Notes under the pieces: model-generated | The model's database searches: none | Seen by the model: the letters and a program-made list of their open reading frames with translations, nothing else | What the model was told of the DNA's origin: nothing | Program-made: the position numbers and the translations under genes | Shown here: positions 8,016 to 16,894 of the stretch, piece after piece | Numbering within the stretch: the stretch's first letter is position 1 | How the letters are laid out: each line of letters begins with the position of its first letter | NCBI RefSeq assembly: GCF_965278975.1 | Contig: NZ_OZ257126.1 | Coordinates: 620,001 to 684,000, forward strand | Direction: 5' to 3' | Length of the DNA: 64,000 nucleotides | From: Ferrovibrio sp965278975 | Lineage (GTDB): Bacteria; Pseudomonadota; Alphaproteobacteria; Ferrovibrionales; Ferrovibrionaceae

Positions 8016-8735
8016 ATGACGGAAGGCAGCAGATTCGCCGGCCAGGTGGCCGTGGTCACCGGCGGAGCATCGGGCATCGGCCACCAAGTGGCCGAACGTC
8101 TGGCAACTGAAGGCGCGCAGATCGTGGTGTGGGACCGGCAGCAGGCGAAGATCGGCGAAACCCGTTTGCTCGACATCACCGATTCCGCCGATGTAGCGTG
8201 CGCGGCCGATGAAGTTGTGGCGCGATACGGTCGGCTCGATGTGCTGGTCGCCAGCGCCGGCATCACCGGCCCGAATGCCACAATCTGGGAATATCCGGTG
8301 GCGGACTGGGCTAGTGTCATCCAAGTCAATCTGCTCGGCATGTTCCATTGCTGCCGCGCCGTGGTCCCCCCTATGCTGAAAGGGAATTATGGCCGAATCG
8401 TCGCGCTCGCTTCGGTGGCCGGCAAGGAAGGCAATCCGAATGCCAGCGCCTACAGCGCGTCGAAAGCGGGAGTGATCGGTCTGATCAAGTCACTGGGTAA
8501 GGAACTAGCGACCACCGGCATCACCGCCAACTGCCTGGCGCCGGCAGCCGTGCGTACACCGATCTTCGCCCAGATGAAGCAGCAGCATATCGACTATATG
8601 CTGTCGAAGATCCCGATGGGCCGATTCGGCGAGCTCGACGAGATCGCCGCCATGGCCTGTTGGATGGCCAGCCGAGAATGCAGTTTCACCACCGGTGCGG
8701 TCTTCGACGCTACCGGCGGTCGCGCCACCTACTGA
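8016..8735 (+). CDS. SDR-family dehydrogenase, possibly 2-keto-3-deoxy sugar-acid dehydrogenase
   Basis: A 239-residue classical SDR: TGGASGIG at 15-22, SAG at 80-82, and catalytic Ser133, Tyr146 and Lys150. An Asp ends the second strand (VVWD, Asp40), which usually means NAD preference. The start was set at the ATG at 8016, 4 bases after AGGGAGGA. It opens the right-hand operon, divergent from the dehydratase. In non-phosphorylated L-fucose and L-rhamnose pathways a homologous SDR oxidises the 2-keto-3-deoxy acid, and that role fits here; the aldolase or hydrolase that would follow is not in the window. Confidence 0.85.
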   Translation: MTEGSRFAGQVAVVTGGASGIGHQVAERLATEGAQIVVWDRQQAKIGETRLLDITDSADVACAADEVVARYGRLDVLVASAGITGPNATIWEYPVADWASVIQVNLLGMFHCCRAVVPPMLKGNYGRIVALASVAGKEGNPNASAYSASKAGVIGLIKSLGKELATTGITANCLAPAAVRTPIFAQMKQQHIDYMLSKIPMGRFGELDEIAAMACWMASRECSFTTGAVFDATGGRATY

Positions 8736-8750
8736 ACGGATCCGCAAGCC

Positions 8751-9833
8751 ATGGTCAGCCTGTTCGGCCAGTCCTTCACCCGCACGGAGCTGCTGCGCCG
8801 CATCGGCCGGCTGGAACAGGTGGCCGGCATCATCCCGGGCAGCTATGACGACGGGCCGGAACGCTCTGTGCGCTATCTCGACCTGCGCTCCGGCGGTGGC
8901 CTTGAAGCCCGCGTGATGGTGGATCGCGGTTTCGATATCGGCGAGCTGCGCTTCAGTGGCATTCCGCTGTCCTGGCGCTCGACCAATGGCTTTCGTGCCC
9001 CTGGCCTGCATGTTGCTGAAGAAGAGAAAGGCGCAGGCCTTCTGCGCAGCATGGACGGCATGATGGTGACCTGCGGTCTCGATCATGTGCGCGGTGCGGC
9101 CGAAGGCCCAGCCGGCCATTTCGGTCCGCGGCGCGACACCGCGCAGTATCCGCTGCATGGCCGCATCAGCCAGGCGCCGGCGCGCTTCCTGAGTCAGGGC
9201 GAAAGCTGGGACGACAACGACTGCTGCTTTCACTGCGAAGGCCTGGTGCGCCAGAGCATGATGTATGGTGAAACGCTGGAACTGCAACGCCGCATTGAGA
9301 TGCCATTGGGTGGCGCATCGCTCAGCATCACCGACCGGGTGCGCAATGCCGGCCATCGTTCGACGCCGCATATGCAGCTTTATCACCTGAATTTCGGCTT
9401 CCCGCTCCTTGATGCCGGCGCAGCCCTGCTACTGCCGCCTGGCCGTGGGCAGCAAGTCGAGACACGCGCCGGCTTCCTGACGCAGCAAGTGCCGTCCGCC
9501 GAGGCGGCGGACGAAATCCTGGAGGTCGATCCCGTTTCCGGACCAGATGGCAGGGTTTCCGTCGCGCTGGTCAATGCAAACCTAAACGGCGGTCTCGCCG
9601 TGCAGGTGGATTACGATGCCAGCGCCCTGCCCGCCCTACAGATCTGGCGCCATTTCGGCCTCGGTATGAATGTGCTGGCAATCGAACCGGCTACCCATCA
9701 CGCCGCAAAGCGGGCCGCGCTGGAACAGGCCGGGCAGATTCGATTTATGGAACCCGGCGAGGAAATTGTCTATTCCCTGACACTGTCGATCCATGCCGGC
9801 ACTGCCGCGCTGGAAAGACTGCGCCGAAACTGA
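8751..9833 (+). CDS. DUF4432 aldose-epimerase-like protein
   Basis: A 360-residue protein of the DUF4432 family, which has the galactose-mutarotase fold. Recognisable features are the opening VSLFGQSFTRTELLRRIG, the segment VMVDRGFDIGELRFSGIPL, and a central LHGRISQAPAR containing a conserved histidine. Members sit in sugar operons and are thought to interconvert anomers or bind sugars; no reaction is firmly known to me. It follows the SDR by 15 bases and precedes the regulator by 8, so the three genes form one transcript. Confidence 0.85.
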   Translation: MVSLFGQSFTRTELLRRIGRLEQVAGIIPGSYDDGPERSVRYLDLRSGGGLEARVMVDRGFDIGELRFSGIPLSWRSTNGFRAPGLHVAEEEKGAGLLRSMDGMMVTCGLDHVRGAAEGPAGHFGPRRDTAQYPLHGRISQAPARFLSQGESWDDNDCCFHCEGLVRQSMMYGETLELQRRIEMPLGGASLSITDRVRNAGHRSTPHMQLYHLNFGFPLLDAGAALLLPPGRGQQVETRAGFLTQQVPSAEAADEILEVDPVSGPDGRVSVALVNANLNGGLAVQVDYDASALPALQIWRHFGLGMNVLAIEPATHHAAKRAALEQAGQIRFMEPGEEIVYSLTLSIHAGTAALERLRRN

Positions 9834-9841
9834 GGCCCAGC

Positions 9842-10495
9842 ATGCTGCTTCAGGAAAAAGCCACCAGCGAATTGCGGCAGGCCATCATTCTCGGAACGCT
9901 CAAGCCGGGCGAGAGACTGAGCGAACCTGAACTCGCGCAGCATTTCAAAACCAGTCGCAGCCCGATCCGCGAGGCCCTGGTGCAGCTTGAGCAGGAGGGC
10001 TTCGTCGAACGCAGCAAAACTGGCCGTGTTGCTGTACGCGCGCTGAATATCGAGGAAGCCGAACAACTCTTTACCGTACGGGCAACACTGGAAGGCCTGG
10101 CTACACGGCTGGCTGTCGAGAACTTGACCCGCAAGGACACCCAGCGACTGAAATCAAATATCGATGGCATGCAACAGGCCGGCTTGGACCGCGATTTCGA
10201 GCAGGCACTGGCGCTCGGCGCCGATTTCCACCGCATCATCATCGAGGCTTGCAGCAACAAGCCGCTGCAGGATTGCCTGGTCGGCTTCCGCGCCCGCACC
10301 AGCCGGTATCGCCATATCGTCGCCTCGCTGGAGGAATTCAGCGAACAGCGCATCAACGAACATAACGCCATCCTGGCCGCGCTGCTGACCCAGAGCCCGG
10401 AAACTGCCGAGCAGGCTATGATCAGCCATATCCTAGTCTCGTCACAAGAGACCATCACAGCGCTTAAACGGTATCTAGAAAAGAACCAATTCTAA
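9842..10495 (+). CDS. GntR-family repressor with FCD domain
   Basis: A 217-residue regulator: an N-terminal winged HTH at about 10-65 (LKPGERLSEPELAQHF and SRSPIREALVQLEQEG are diagnostic) and an all-helical FCD ligand domain at about 75-205 with metal-binding residues in DFHRIIIEA and a late histidine. FCD regulators respond to sugar acids and other carboxylates. It is the last gene of the right operon, so it probably represses its own operon and the divergent one through the GTCGAC palindromes at 7925, 7945 and 6673. Confidence 0.92.
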   Translation: MLLQEKATSELRQAIILGTLKPGERLSEPELAQHFKTSRSPIREALVQLEQEGFVERSKTGRVAVRALNIEEAEQLFTVRATLEGLATRLAVENLTRKDTQRLKSNIDGMQQAGLDRDFEQALALGADFHRIIIEACSNKPLQDCLVGFRARTSRYRHIVASLEEFSEQRINEHNAILAALLTQSPETAEQAMISHILVSSQETITALKRYLEKNQF

Positions 10496-10823
10496 AAAAT
10501 TTGCGTTCGATTGAATCGTCGAGCCGCGCCACATAATAGGTAAATTAAGATCGGATAAGGTCCGGTCCGGAGACTATGGGAAATATACCAGCATGGTTTC
10601 GCGGGTTTGAGAAACACTTGCCAACCGGTGCGGATGTTGCCGAGGTAATCCATAAGCAAATATCCCTGCTAGCAGCTAAAATATAGGAAATTTTCGAGTT
10701 TTCGGATTGGACTACAACCTCAGACTAGAAAATACCAAATATTTTCAAATACTTATAAAGAACCGGGCGGGTTTTAAGTGGCCCCGAAACAGGTAAGTGG
10801 CGGGCTCAACAAGCCTTGCAGGC
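10496..10823. other. Gene-free stretch with no recognisable gene
   Basis: 328 bases between the GntR regulator and a thiolase remnant. I see no convincing reading frame, RNA gene or strong hairpin. Its right part carries the second copy of a 31-base direct repeat, and it marks the boundary between the sugar operons and an unrelated catabolic region. Confidence 0.6.
10766..10796 (+). repeat. 31-bp direct repeat, copy 2 (right of the sugar operons)
   Basis: Matches 624-654 at 25 of 31 positions in the same orientation. It lies 28 bases before the end of a truncated thiolase gene, so the neighbourhood has suffered at least one rearrangement. Confidence 0.4.
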
Positions 10824-11103
10824 TTAAGCAGCCTGACGCTCGAACACTGCAGCCAAGCCCTGGCCGCCGCCGATGCACATGGTTTCGAGCCCGTAGCGGG
10901 CGTCGCGGCGATCCATCTCACGCAACAGGGTAGCCAGGATGCGCCCCCCCGTGGCGCCGACAGGGTGCCCAAGTGAGATGCCGGAGCCATGCACATTCAT
11001 ACGATCGAAATCTTTGACCCCGAAATTCCACGCTCGAGTGCAAGCCAGCACCTGCGCGGCAAACGCCTCGTTCAACTCGATCAGGTCCATATCCGACATC
11101 ATG
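10824..11103 (-). pseudogene. Thiolase C-terminal fragment (5'-truncated acetyl-CoA acetyltransferase)
   Basis: Roughly 90 residues match only the C-terminal end of a thiolase: DLIELNEAFAAQ, the catalytic-histidine loop GHPVGATGGR and the CIGGGQG loop with the second active-site cysteine. The N-terminal three quarters, including the nucleophilic cysteine, are missing. Homology stops near 11103, right where a transcription terminator begins, so the fragment was joined to unrelated DNA. No promoter or proper start is visible. A complete, different thiolase is at 60865. Confidence 0.8.
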
Positions 11104-11127
11104 CCTACGGAGTATGGTGCGTAAAAA

Positions 11128-11154
11128 AACCCAGCCGGCTTCACCGACTGGGTT
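11128..11154 (-). terminator. Intrinsic terminator of the 16.2-11.4 kb operon
   Basis: On the minus strand AACCCAGTCGG pairs perfectly with CCGGCTGGGTT (one T-G pair allowed) around a 5-base loop, followed by a run of seven T. It lies about 200 bases downstream of the quinone-reductase stop and ends transcription coming from that operon. Confidence 0.85.
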
Positions 11155-11358
11155 AGTTTAGCCCAAGCAGGAACTGTGAAGAACCCTGCATGGTCCAGGG
11201 AGGGAGGCCCCCCTAGCCTTCACAAGTGAAGCATGTATCTAGGCCATGGAACGTATCACACGCCTCGAACGGAGGCTGCGCATCCCTCTCGCTCATAGCT
11301 ACAAGCATTCCCTTAATTCTCGCATCAGCTTTTACTTCCGAGGCCATCCACTTTGCAC

Positions 11359-12339
11359 TCATACCCGCATTTCGATAATTACTTTTCCTTTGACTACTCT
11401 GCCAGTAAGGCAATTTAGTGCTTCGGTCGTCTGGTCCATCGGGAATACTTCCGACAAATGGGGCTTTAGCTTTCCTTGACGAAACAAAGCAAACAGCTCT
11501 TCCATATTGAGTGCATTATTCTCTGGTTCAGCGCGGCAGAAGGCCCCCCAGTAAACACCAAGGACGGCACATCCTTTGAGTAGCGGGAGGTTGAGAGCAA
11601 TATTAGGAATTTCTCCAGAGGCAAACCCGACAACTAGATATCGTCCACGCCAAGCCATGCTGCGTAGTGCCGGATCAGTATAGCGCCCACCGACCGGATC
11701 ATAGACAACGTTGACACCGCCACCATCTGTGAGCTTTTTAATCTGGCTTCTCAGATCACCACGTTCGTAATTGATAGCCGCATCAGCACCATAGAGAGTG
11801 CAAAGCTCGAGCTTCTCTTCGCTGGACGCCGCCGCAATAACCCGCGCACCGAGGGCCTTTCCGATCTCAATAGCTGCTAGACCCACGCCACCTGATGCTC
11901 CAAGCACGAGCAGCGTCTCCCCTTTTCGTAGTGCTGCGCGATCCTTAAGGGCATGGTATGAAGTACCGTAGGTCAATGTGAAGCCAGCCGCCACGGGGAA
12001 GTCCATCTCGATCGGAATCGGATGGACGCGCCAAGCCTCAGCCAGCGCCTCTTCCGCAAAGGCCCCCCATATCATAGCGGCCAGAACACGATCGCCCGAT
12101 TTGACGTGAGAAACTCCGACCCCGACCTTCAAAACAATGCCGGCGACCTCGCCACCTGGTGTAAAAGGCAGATCAGGCTTAGCCTGATAAGTGCCTTTGA
12201 TAATGAGTGTGTCCGGAAAATTTACGCCGGCAGCGTATACCCGGATAAGGACTTGCCCAGCGCCTGGTTCTGGACTGGGCAGGTCTTGAAGCTCGAGTAA
12301 TTCCAGCCCCCCATGACGCGTGCACACTACGGCTTTCAA
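11359..12339 (-). CDS. Zinc-independent NADPH:quinone reductase-like MDR oxidoreductase
   Basis: A 326-residue medium-chain reductase. The N-terminal catalytic domain has GVNFPDTLIIKGTYQAKP, a quinone-reductase signature, and lacks the zinc cysteines; the Rossmann domain has GASGGVGLAAIE. The start is a TTG whose last two bases overlap the stop of the CoA-transferase gene (TTGA), so translation is probably coupled. Members reduce quinones or the double bond of enoyl compounds with NADPH; in this operon reduction of an enoyl-CoA or an enone intermediate is plausible but unproven. Confidence 0.88.
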   Translation of the reverse strand: MKAVVCTRHGGLELLELQDLPSPEPGAGQVLIRVYAAGVNFPDTLIIKGTYQAKPDLPFTPGGEVAGIVLKVGVGVSHVKSGDRVLAAMIWGAFAEEALAEAWRVHPIPIEMDFPVAAGFTLTYGTSYHALKDRAALRKGETLLVLGASGGVGLAAIEIGKALGARVIAAASSEEKLELCTLYGADAAINYERGDLRSQIKKLTDGGGVNVVYDPVGGRYTDPALRSMAWRGRYLVVGFASGEIPNIALNLPLLKGCAVLGVYWGAFCRAEPENNALNMEELFALFRQGKLKPHLSEVFPMDQTTEALNCLTGRVVKGKVIIEMRV

Positions 12340-13595
12340 GGCACTCTCCCCTGTCGCTCTTGGTTTGCCAGCCCTACTATTCCGCGATCGGCCAAGGAGC
12401 TGATTTCATTTGGATCCATATTCAGGATGTCTGTGAGGACCAGTGCCGTATGCTCTCCAAGGCTGGGAGGAGCAAGCCTATATTCAACAGGTGTCTCTGA
12501 TAGACGCAGGGGACTGGCGATAATGGGTGTGCGACCCTTTTCGGGGTGATTCACTTCCTTCCAGATTTCCCGGTATCGAATCTGCTCATCCGCAAACGCT
12601 TGGCCAAGATCGTTAACCGGCCCGCATGGCACCCCGGCTTCCAGTAGAAGCCTTCTGCATTCATTCACTGGAATCTTGAGCATCGCCTCAGATACAAGAG
12701 GCAATAACACATCTTTATGCTGTACCCGCAGAGCATTTGTTGCGAAACGTGGGTCGAGAGCGACATCAGGAAAGCCGAGAACTTGGCAGAGATTTTTGAA
12801 CTGCCGTTCGTTGTTGACAGTGACGACCAACATCCCATCTGCGCATTTAAATGGTTGGTAAGGGCAGCTGATCGGCGAAATATTCCCGGCGCGCGGCGGA
12901 ACTTTTCCAGTTATCTGAAATCCGCTCGCTACTACGGTCATCGCGGCAATCTGTGCTTCCACGAGTGCTATATCGATATGCTGCCCTCGACCATCGTGTG
13001 CCGTGCGATGATATAGCGCGGCGAGAATACCGATTACCGCATAGAGTCCCGCATTGGCATCGGCAACCGAATAACCAACACGCTGAGGGCCACCTCCTGG
13101 CTCACCGTCTGGGCCCCCCGTTACAGCCATCAGCCCGCTCATGGCCTGAAAGATGAGATCATAGCCTGGAAAGCTTGCATATGGGCCCGTCTGCCCGAAC
13201 CCAGTGATTGAGCAATAGATGAGGGACGGGTTTAGTGCCGAAAGCGTTTTGTAGTCCAGGCCATACCGTTGCAAATCACCTGTCTTAAAGTTCTCAATGA
13301 TAACATCACACTGGCATGCGAGACGTCGTGCTATCTCTTGACCTTCTGATCTGGCTAAGTTCAGCGCGATAGACCGTTTACCACGATTGACCGCTGTGAA
13401 GCCTGAACTGTCCTCTTTATTGAGCCCCAGATTGGCCGACGGGCGAACTCCATGTGCCCGAGATTCGTCTCCAGAAACCGGCCGCTCTACTTTGATGACG
13501 TCAGCGCCCAGATCAGCCAGTGTTTGGGCAACAAATGGTCCGGCAAGAACCCGGCTCAGATCAAGTACACGGACACCTGACAAGGCTGTTGTCAT
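12336..13595 (-). CDS. Class III CoA transferase (CaiB/BaiF family)
   Basis: A 419-residue family III CoA transferase. Signatures are VRVLDLSRVLAGPF at the N-terminus, DVIIENFKTGDLQRYGLDY, and Asp179 in YSVADANAGLYA, the residue that forms the aspartyl-CoA anhydride in formyl-CoA transferase. It moves CoA between carboxylic acids and so activates a substrate without ATP. Start ATG at 13595 follows AAGGGA. It lies in the minus operon after the SDR (154-base gap) and overlaps the reductase by 4 bases. The acids used are not visible from sequence. Confidence 0.92.
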   Translation of the reverse strand: MTTALSGVRVLDLSRVLAGPFVAQTLADLGADVIKVERPVSGDESRAHGVRPSANLGLNKEDSSGFTAVNRGKRSIALNLARSEGQEIARRLACQCDVIIENFKTGDLQRYGLDYKTLSALNPSLIYCSITGFGQTGPYASFPGYDLIFQAMSGLMAVTGGPDGEPGGGPQRVGYSVADANAGLYAVIGILAALYHRTAHDGRGQHIDIALVEAQIAAMTVVASGFQITGKVPPRAGNISPISCPYQPFKCADGMLVVTVNNERQFKNLCQVLGFPDVALDPRFATNALRVQHKDVLLPLVSEAMLKIPVNECRRLLLEAGVPCGPVNDLGQAFADEQIRYREIWKEVNHPEKGRTPIIASPLRLSETPVEYRLAPPSLGEHTALVLTDILNMDPNEISSLADRGIVGLANQERQGRVP

Positions 13596-13749
13596 AATGG
13601 ATTCCCTTGATTCAGCACTTCAATGCACATTGATTGAGTTTTTGCACGTTAACACTGGTGGACATCGGCTTGTATCGGGTTTACGGGAGACGACGTACCG
13701 CCGTCTTTCTCAAACTGAAATCGCTCTCTAGATGCATATTTTCTTTTTG

Positions 13750-14514
13750 TCACGGCATAAACGAGCCACCTGTTACGTCGATGATTGCGCCGTTCACAAA
13801 ACTTGCCTGCTCACTGCAAAGATATGCGACCGCCGCAGCAACATCTTCTGGCGTACCCAGCCTGCCAGTAGGTATTTGCGCTGCATACCGGGCGTTAACA
13901 TCATCGCCAGCCTGCCGTGACATTTCAGTCAAGATGCGCCCAGGTGCGACACAGTTGGCGGTGATCCCGAACCGACCAACTTCGTTCGCAATGCTTCGGG
14001 TGAGCCCAATCAACCCCGCCTTTGTCGCCATATAAGATGGGCCCGCCACCCTGGAATTGGTCCGGCCCGCGGTAGATGCGAGATTCACTATGCGCCCCCA
14101 TCCAAAATCACGCATGATAGGAATCACTAGCTGACTCAGGCGCATAGGCGCAGTCAGATTGACAGAAACAGTCCTTTCCCACTCATCTATTGTGAGATCG
14201 AGGAGGCCATTTGACTGGCCTGCAGCATTTTTGAGTGAGATTCCGGCGTTATTAACGAGAATAGTAATTGGACCTAGTCGCGCACCAACGTCGCGCACGA
14301 CGCTGCGCAAGTCTTCTATATTTGTAACATCCGCCTTGTAGTTCAAAAGCACACCGCCTTTTCTTCCAGCGGCTTGATCAGCTGAAATATCCTCCCGGTC
14401 GACAAGTATAACTCGGCAGCCACGAGTAAGAAGCTCAAGGCCTATTGACATACCGATGCCGCGTGCACCACCAGTAACGAGTGCAATAGGCGAGTCCGGC
14501 AATCCATTCTTCAT
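13750..14514 (-). CDS. SDR-family NAD(P)-dependent oxidoreductase
   Basis: A 254-residue classical SDR with TGGARGIG (14-21), NNAG (88-91), and catalytic Ser147, Tyr161 and Lys165; the C-terminus ends with the usual NGAIIDVTGG. The chosen ATG overlaps the stop of the TPP-enzyme gene as ATGA, a clear coupling signal; a longer reading frame is open but would overlap that gene by 60 bases. It resembles 3-oxoacyl reductases and acetoin or diol dehydrogenases. A 2-hydroxy ketone or a 3-hydroxyacyl-CoA are possible substrates. Confidence 0.85.
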   Translation of the reverse strand: MKNGLPDSPIALVTGGARGIGMSIGLELLTRGCRVILVDREDISADQAAGRKGGVLLNYKADVTNIEDLRSVVRDVGARLGPITILVNNAGISLKNAAGQSNGLLDLTIDEWERTVSVNLTAPMRLSQLVIPIMRDFGWGRIVNLASTAGRTNSRVAGPSYMATKAGLIGLTRSIANEVGRFGITANCVAPGRILTEMSRQAGDDVNARYAAQIPTGRLGTPEDVAAAVAYLCSEQASFVNGAIIDVTGGSFMP

Positions 14515-16244
14515 GAGGACATTTCCTCGGGCGTGAAGAAGGTAATGGGAGGAAAAGCGTTCGGATCGCAAATTACTTCGACGAGAATTGTGCTTTCTGA
14601 TGAACGCGCACGGGCAAAAACAATGGGTAAATCGTCAGGATCCTCCACACGAATGCCGACGCAGCCGGTGGCATTTGCTATTGCAACGTGATCAACCGGT
14701 AGAAAGTGGACGGCTGTTGTGTGCGTTCTGAACTTCACGTTTTCGGCGTGCTTTTGAAAGCCGAGTATACCGTTGTTGATGACCACCAGGATCACCTTAA
14801 TGTTCATCCGCCGCGCGGTCTCCAACTCGGACCATACGTGGCCAAAGCCGCCATCGCCGACCACGCAGAATACCTCTCCACCTGAATGAGCGAGCCGCGC
14901 ACCCAGCGCCATTGGGAAACCCCAACCGAGCCCAGCAAGACCACGCGGCGTCAGGAAGCGCATTCCTCCCTTCAACGCGGTAAGATAGTTCGCAATCCAG
15001 ATCGAAGAGTAGCTGGCATCTGCAACTACGATATCGTGTGCCGTCAGCTGCGCCTGAAGTTCATCCATAATCCGCTCTGGTCGGATCGGCTTCGCACCGG
15101 AACGGCGGACGGCCTTCGATTCATGCAAATGTTTTTGTTTTGCAGATGCTATTGAGGCTTCGACGGCAAGCCGGTTTTTCTTGTGCTGGCTCAAATCATG
15201 ACGGGATAGGACGTCGGTCAGGGCAGAGATTGTCAATTTCGCGTCCCCCACTAAGCGTATTGCTTCGTAGTTCCGACCTATCTCATTCCCGTCCACGTCA
15301 ATATGGATAAACTTCGCATCTGTCGGATATAGTTGCCACGAGTCAGTACCGTTCTGATTGGTTCGTGTCCCAACCAATATCACCACATCGGCATTGGCAA
15401 TCATTGCACGATGGTATCTTGTTGCCCCGTTTGGCCCGAGGAAATTTGCCAGCACGCCGATGGAGAGTGCGTGGGTTTCGTCGATGGCACCTTTTCCCAT
15501 AACTGTTGTTGCAACGGGTAGGTGAGCCGCCTCCTGCAATCTGGCCAGTTCTACGGTTGCCCTTGAAGTGTGGATACCACCACCGACTATTATGATCGGC
15601 CTCAATGCAGAAGCGATAAGCCTTGCAGCTTCATCTAAAGTGGCGGGTGCGGCCACGGTCCGATCGAGTGGGAAGTATCCAAGATTAGCCCTACGCCCTG
15701 TTGGCAACGCCGGCTGAATCAGTAAATCCGCCGGGAGGAGAAGTACGACAGGTCCAGGGCGCCCAGAGCAAGCTGCAACGAATGCCTGATCAATGTAGTC
15801 TTCGATTCGTGACGGCTCGGTTACGCGCCTTACCCACTTGGCTACTGGCGCGAACAGGCCGATATGATCCAGGTCCTGGAATGCATTCTTATCCGTTTGA
15901 TCTCTGTTGACGTCTTGCACCAACGCTATGATTGGGATCGAAGCTTTCAATGCTTCGGCAAGAGGCGCCACCAGTAATGCGGCGGCTGGGCCGTTCTGCG
16001 CTGTCACGATGCCGGGCTTCCCACTCACCCGCGCGTAGGCATCGGCCATATAGCCGCCTGCATTCTCCGTACGATAGACAATCTGCCGAATTCCTGCTTC
16101 CTCGCAGGCAAGGCAGACCATCGTCGGGAGACTCTGTCCGAAGATGAATTCTATGTCGTGTCGCTTAAGAGCCGCAGCAATTTGATGTGCAACGGTTTTG
16201 GAGTATGCGATTCCCGGATTACTCAATGGCAATTGTAGCGTCAC
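14511..16244 (-). CDS. Thiamine-diphosphate-dependent decarboxylase/synthase (acetolactate-synthase-like)
   Basis: A 577-residue three-domain TPP enzyme. The N-terminal pyrimidine-binding domain holds the proton-relay Glu (RTENAGGYMADAYAR, near residue 59); the C-terminal domain has the diphosphate motif GDGGFGHVW followed by VINNG. I prefer a GTG start at 16244, 7 bases after GAGGG, because homologues begin near here; an ATG at 16328 in frame would add 28 residues with no clear ribosome site. The family includes acetolactate synthase, benzoylformate decarboxylase and oxalyl-CoA decarboxylase. First gene of the operon with SDR, CoA transferase and reductase, so it likely cleaves or joins a 2-keto acid in their pathway. 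Confidence 0.82.
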   Translation of the reverse strand: MTLQLPLSNPGIAYSKTVAHQIAAALKRHDIEFIFGQSLPTMVCLACEEAGIRQIVYRTENAGGYMADAYARVSGKPGIVTAQNGPAAALLVAPLAEALKASIPIIALVQDVNRDQTDKNAFQDLDHIGLFAPVAKWVRRVTEPSRIEDYIDQAFVAACSGRPGPVVLLLPADLLIQPALPTGRRANLGYFPLDRTVAAPATLDEAARLIASALRPIIIVGGGIHTSRATVELARLQEAAHLPVATTVMGKGAIDETHALSIGVLANFLGPNGATRYHRAMIANADVVILVGTRTNQNGTDSWQLYPTDAKFIHIDVDGNEIGRNYEAIRLVGDAKLTISALTDVLSRHDLSQHKKNRLAVEASIASAKQKHLHESKAVRRSGAKPIRPERIMDELQAQLTAHDIVVADASYSSIWIANYLTALKGGMRFLTPRGLAGLGWGFPMALGARLAHSGGEVFCVVGDGGFGHVWSELETARRMNIKVILVVINNGILGFQKHAENVKFRTHTTAVHFLPVDHVAIANATGCVGIRVEDPDDLPIVFARARSSESTILVEVICDPNAFPPITFFTPEEMSS

Positions 16245-16328
16245 AGACAGACCCTCACTAAAGCTGAGTGCAGATTCGGATTTTTGGCGAGACGCTGGGG
16301 CGGGAGCGTTAACTTGATGGACACGCAT

Positions 16329-16894
16329 TTACCCAGAGACGCTCTGTACTTCGTTCGATTTCTGGTGCCGACCCGCCACTCCAGGATTCACAACGGCCAT
16401 GTTTTCCGCGAATGTCACGGCGTCGCGCCTTCACCAGCCTTAACTGCGCAGACCGTATCCCTGCCCTGCATGGAACATCCCCCCTCACCCCGACGAGGCA
16501 ATCCATATCACTTATGAAACTAACTGTAAATATAATAAATAAATTGATTCAGGTTTATTGTAATCGCAATAGTATTTTAGTCTGATTAATCGTTTGAGCG
16601 GTTTGCAGCTAGATTGAGCCTTTGATATAGCCTATTTATATTGGTGTATTTACCCCTCAGCGCCAATTAAAGCGCCATTCTATCAATCAGCGCCCCCTAT
16701 AAATCGCGACAATAGTCATATCATTTTTATTGAATGATAATATAATATATTCTTATGTGACTGGCGCTCTGGCAATTATGCGCAGATCACTGCAGGCGCT
16801 ATAGCAGTACGAGGGAGCGGCGTGTGGTATTGGCATTCCATCATGTGCGGCAGTTTACCTCAGCAAGGCTGCTTATTTCGGGGAGAGGTCTGAG
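16329..16894. other. AT-rich divergent intergenic region with an inverted repeat
   Basis: This gap separates the TPP-enzyme operon (minus) from a hydrolase gene (plus), so both promoters should be here. It is strongly AT-rich from about 16500 to 16760. An inverted repeat TATCATT/AATGATA with a 7-base spacer lies at 16719-16739 and could be a regulator site. I see no gene or RNA, and no promoter hexamers clear enough to call. Confidence 0.5.

Noticed and set aside
11213..11413. Minus-strand 66-residue frame after the quinone-reductase gene
   Set aside because: It overlaps the end of the quinone-reductase gene in another frame, has no good ribosome site and no recognisable family.
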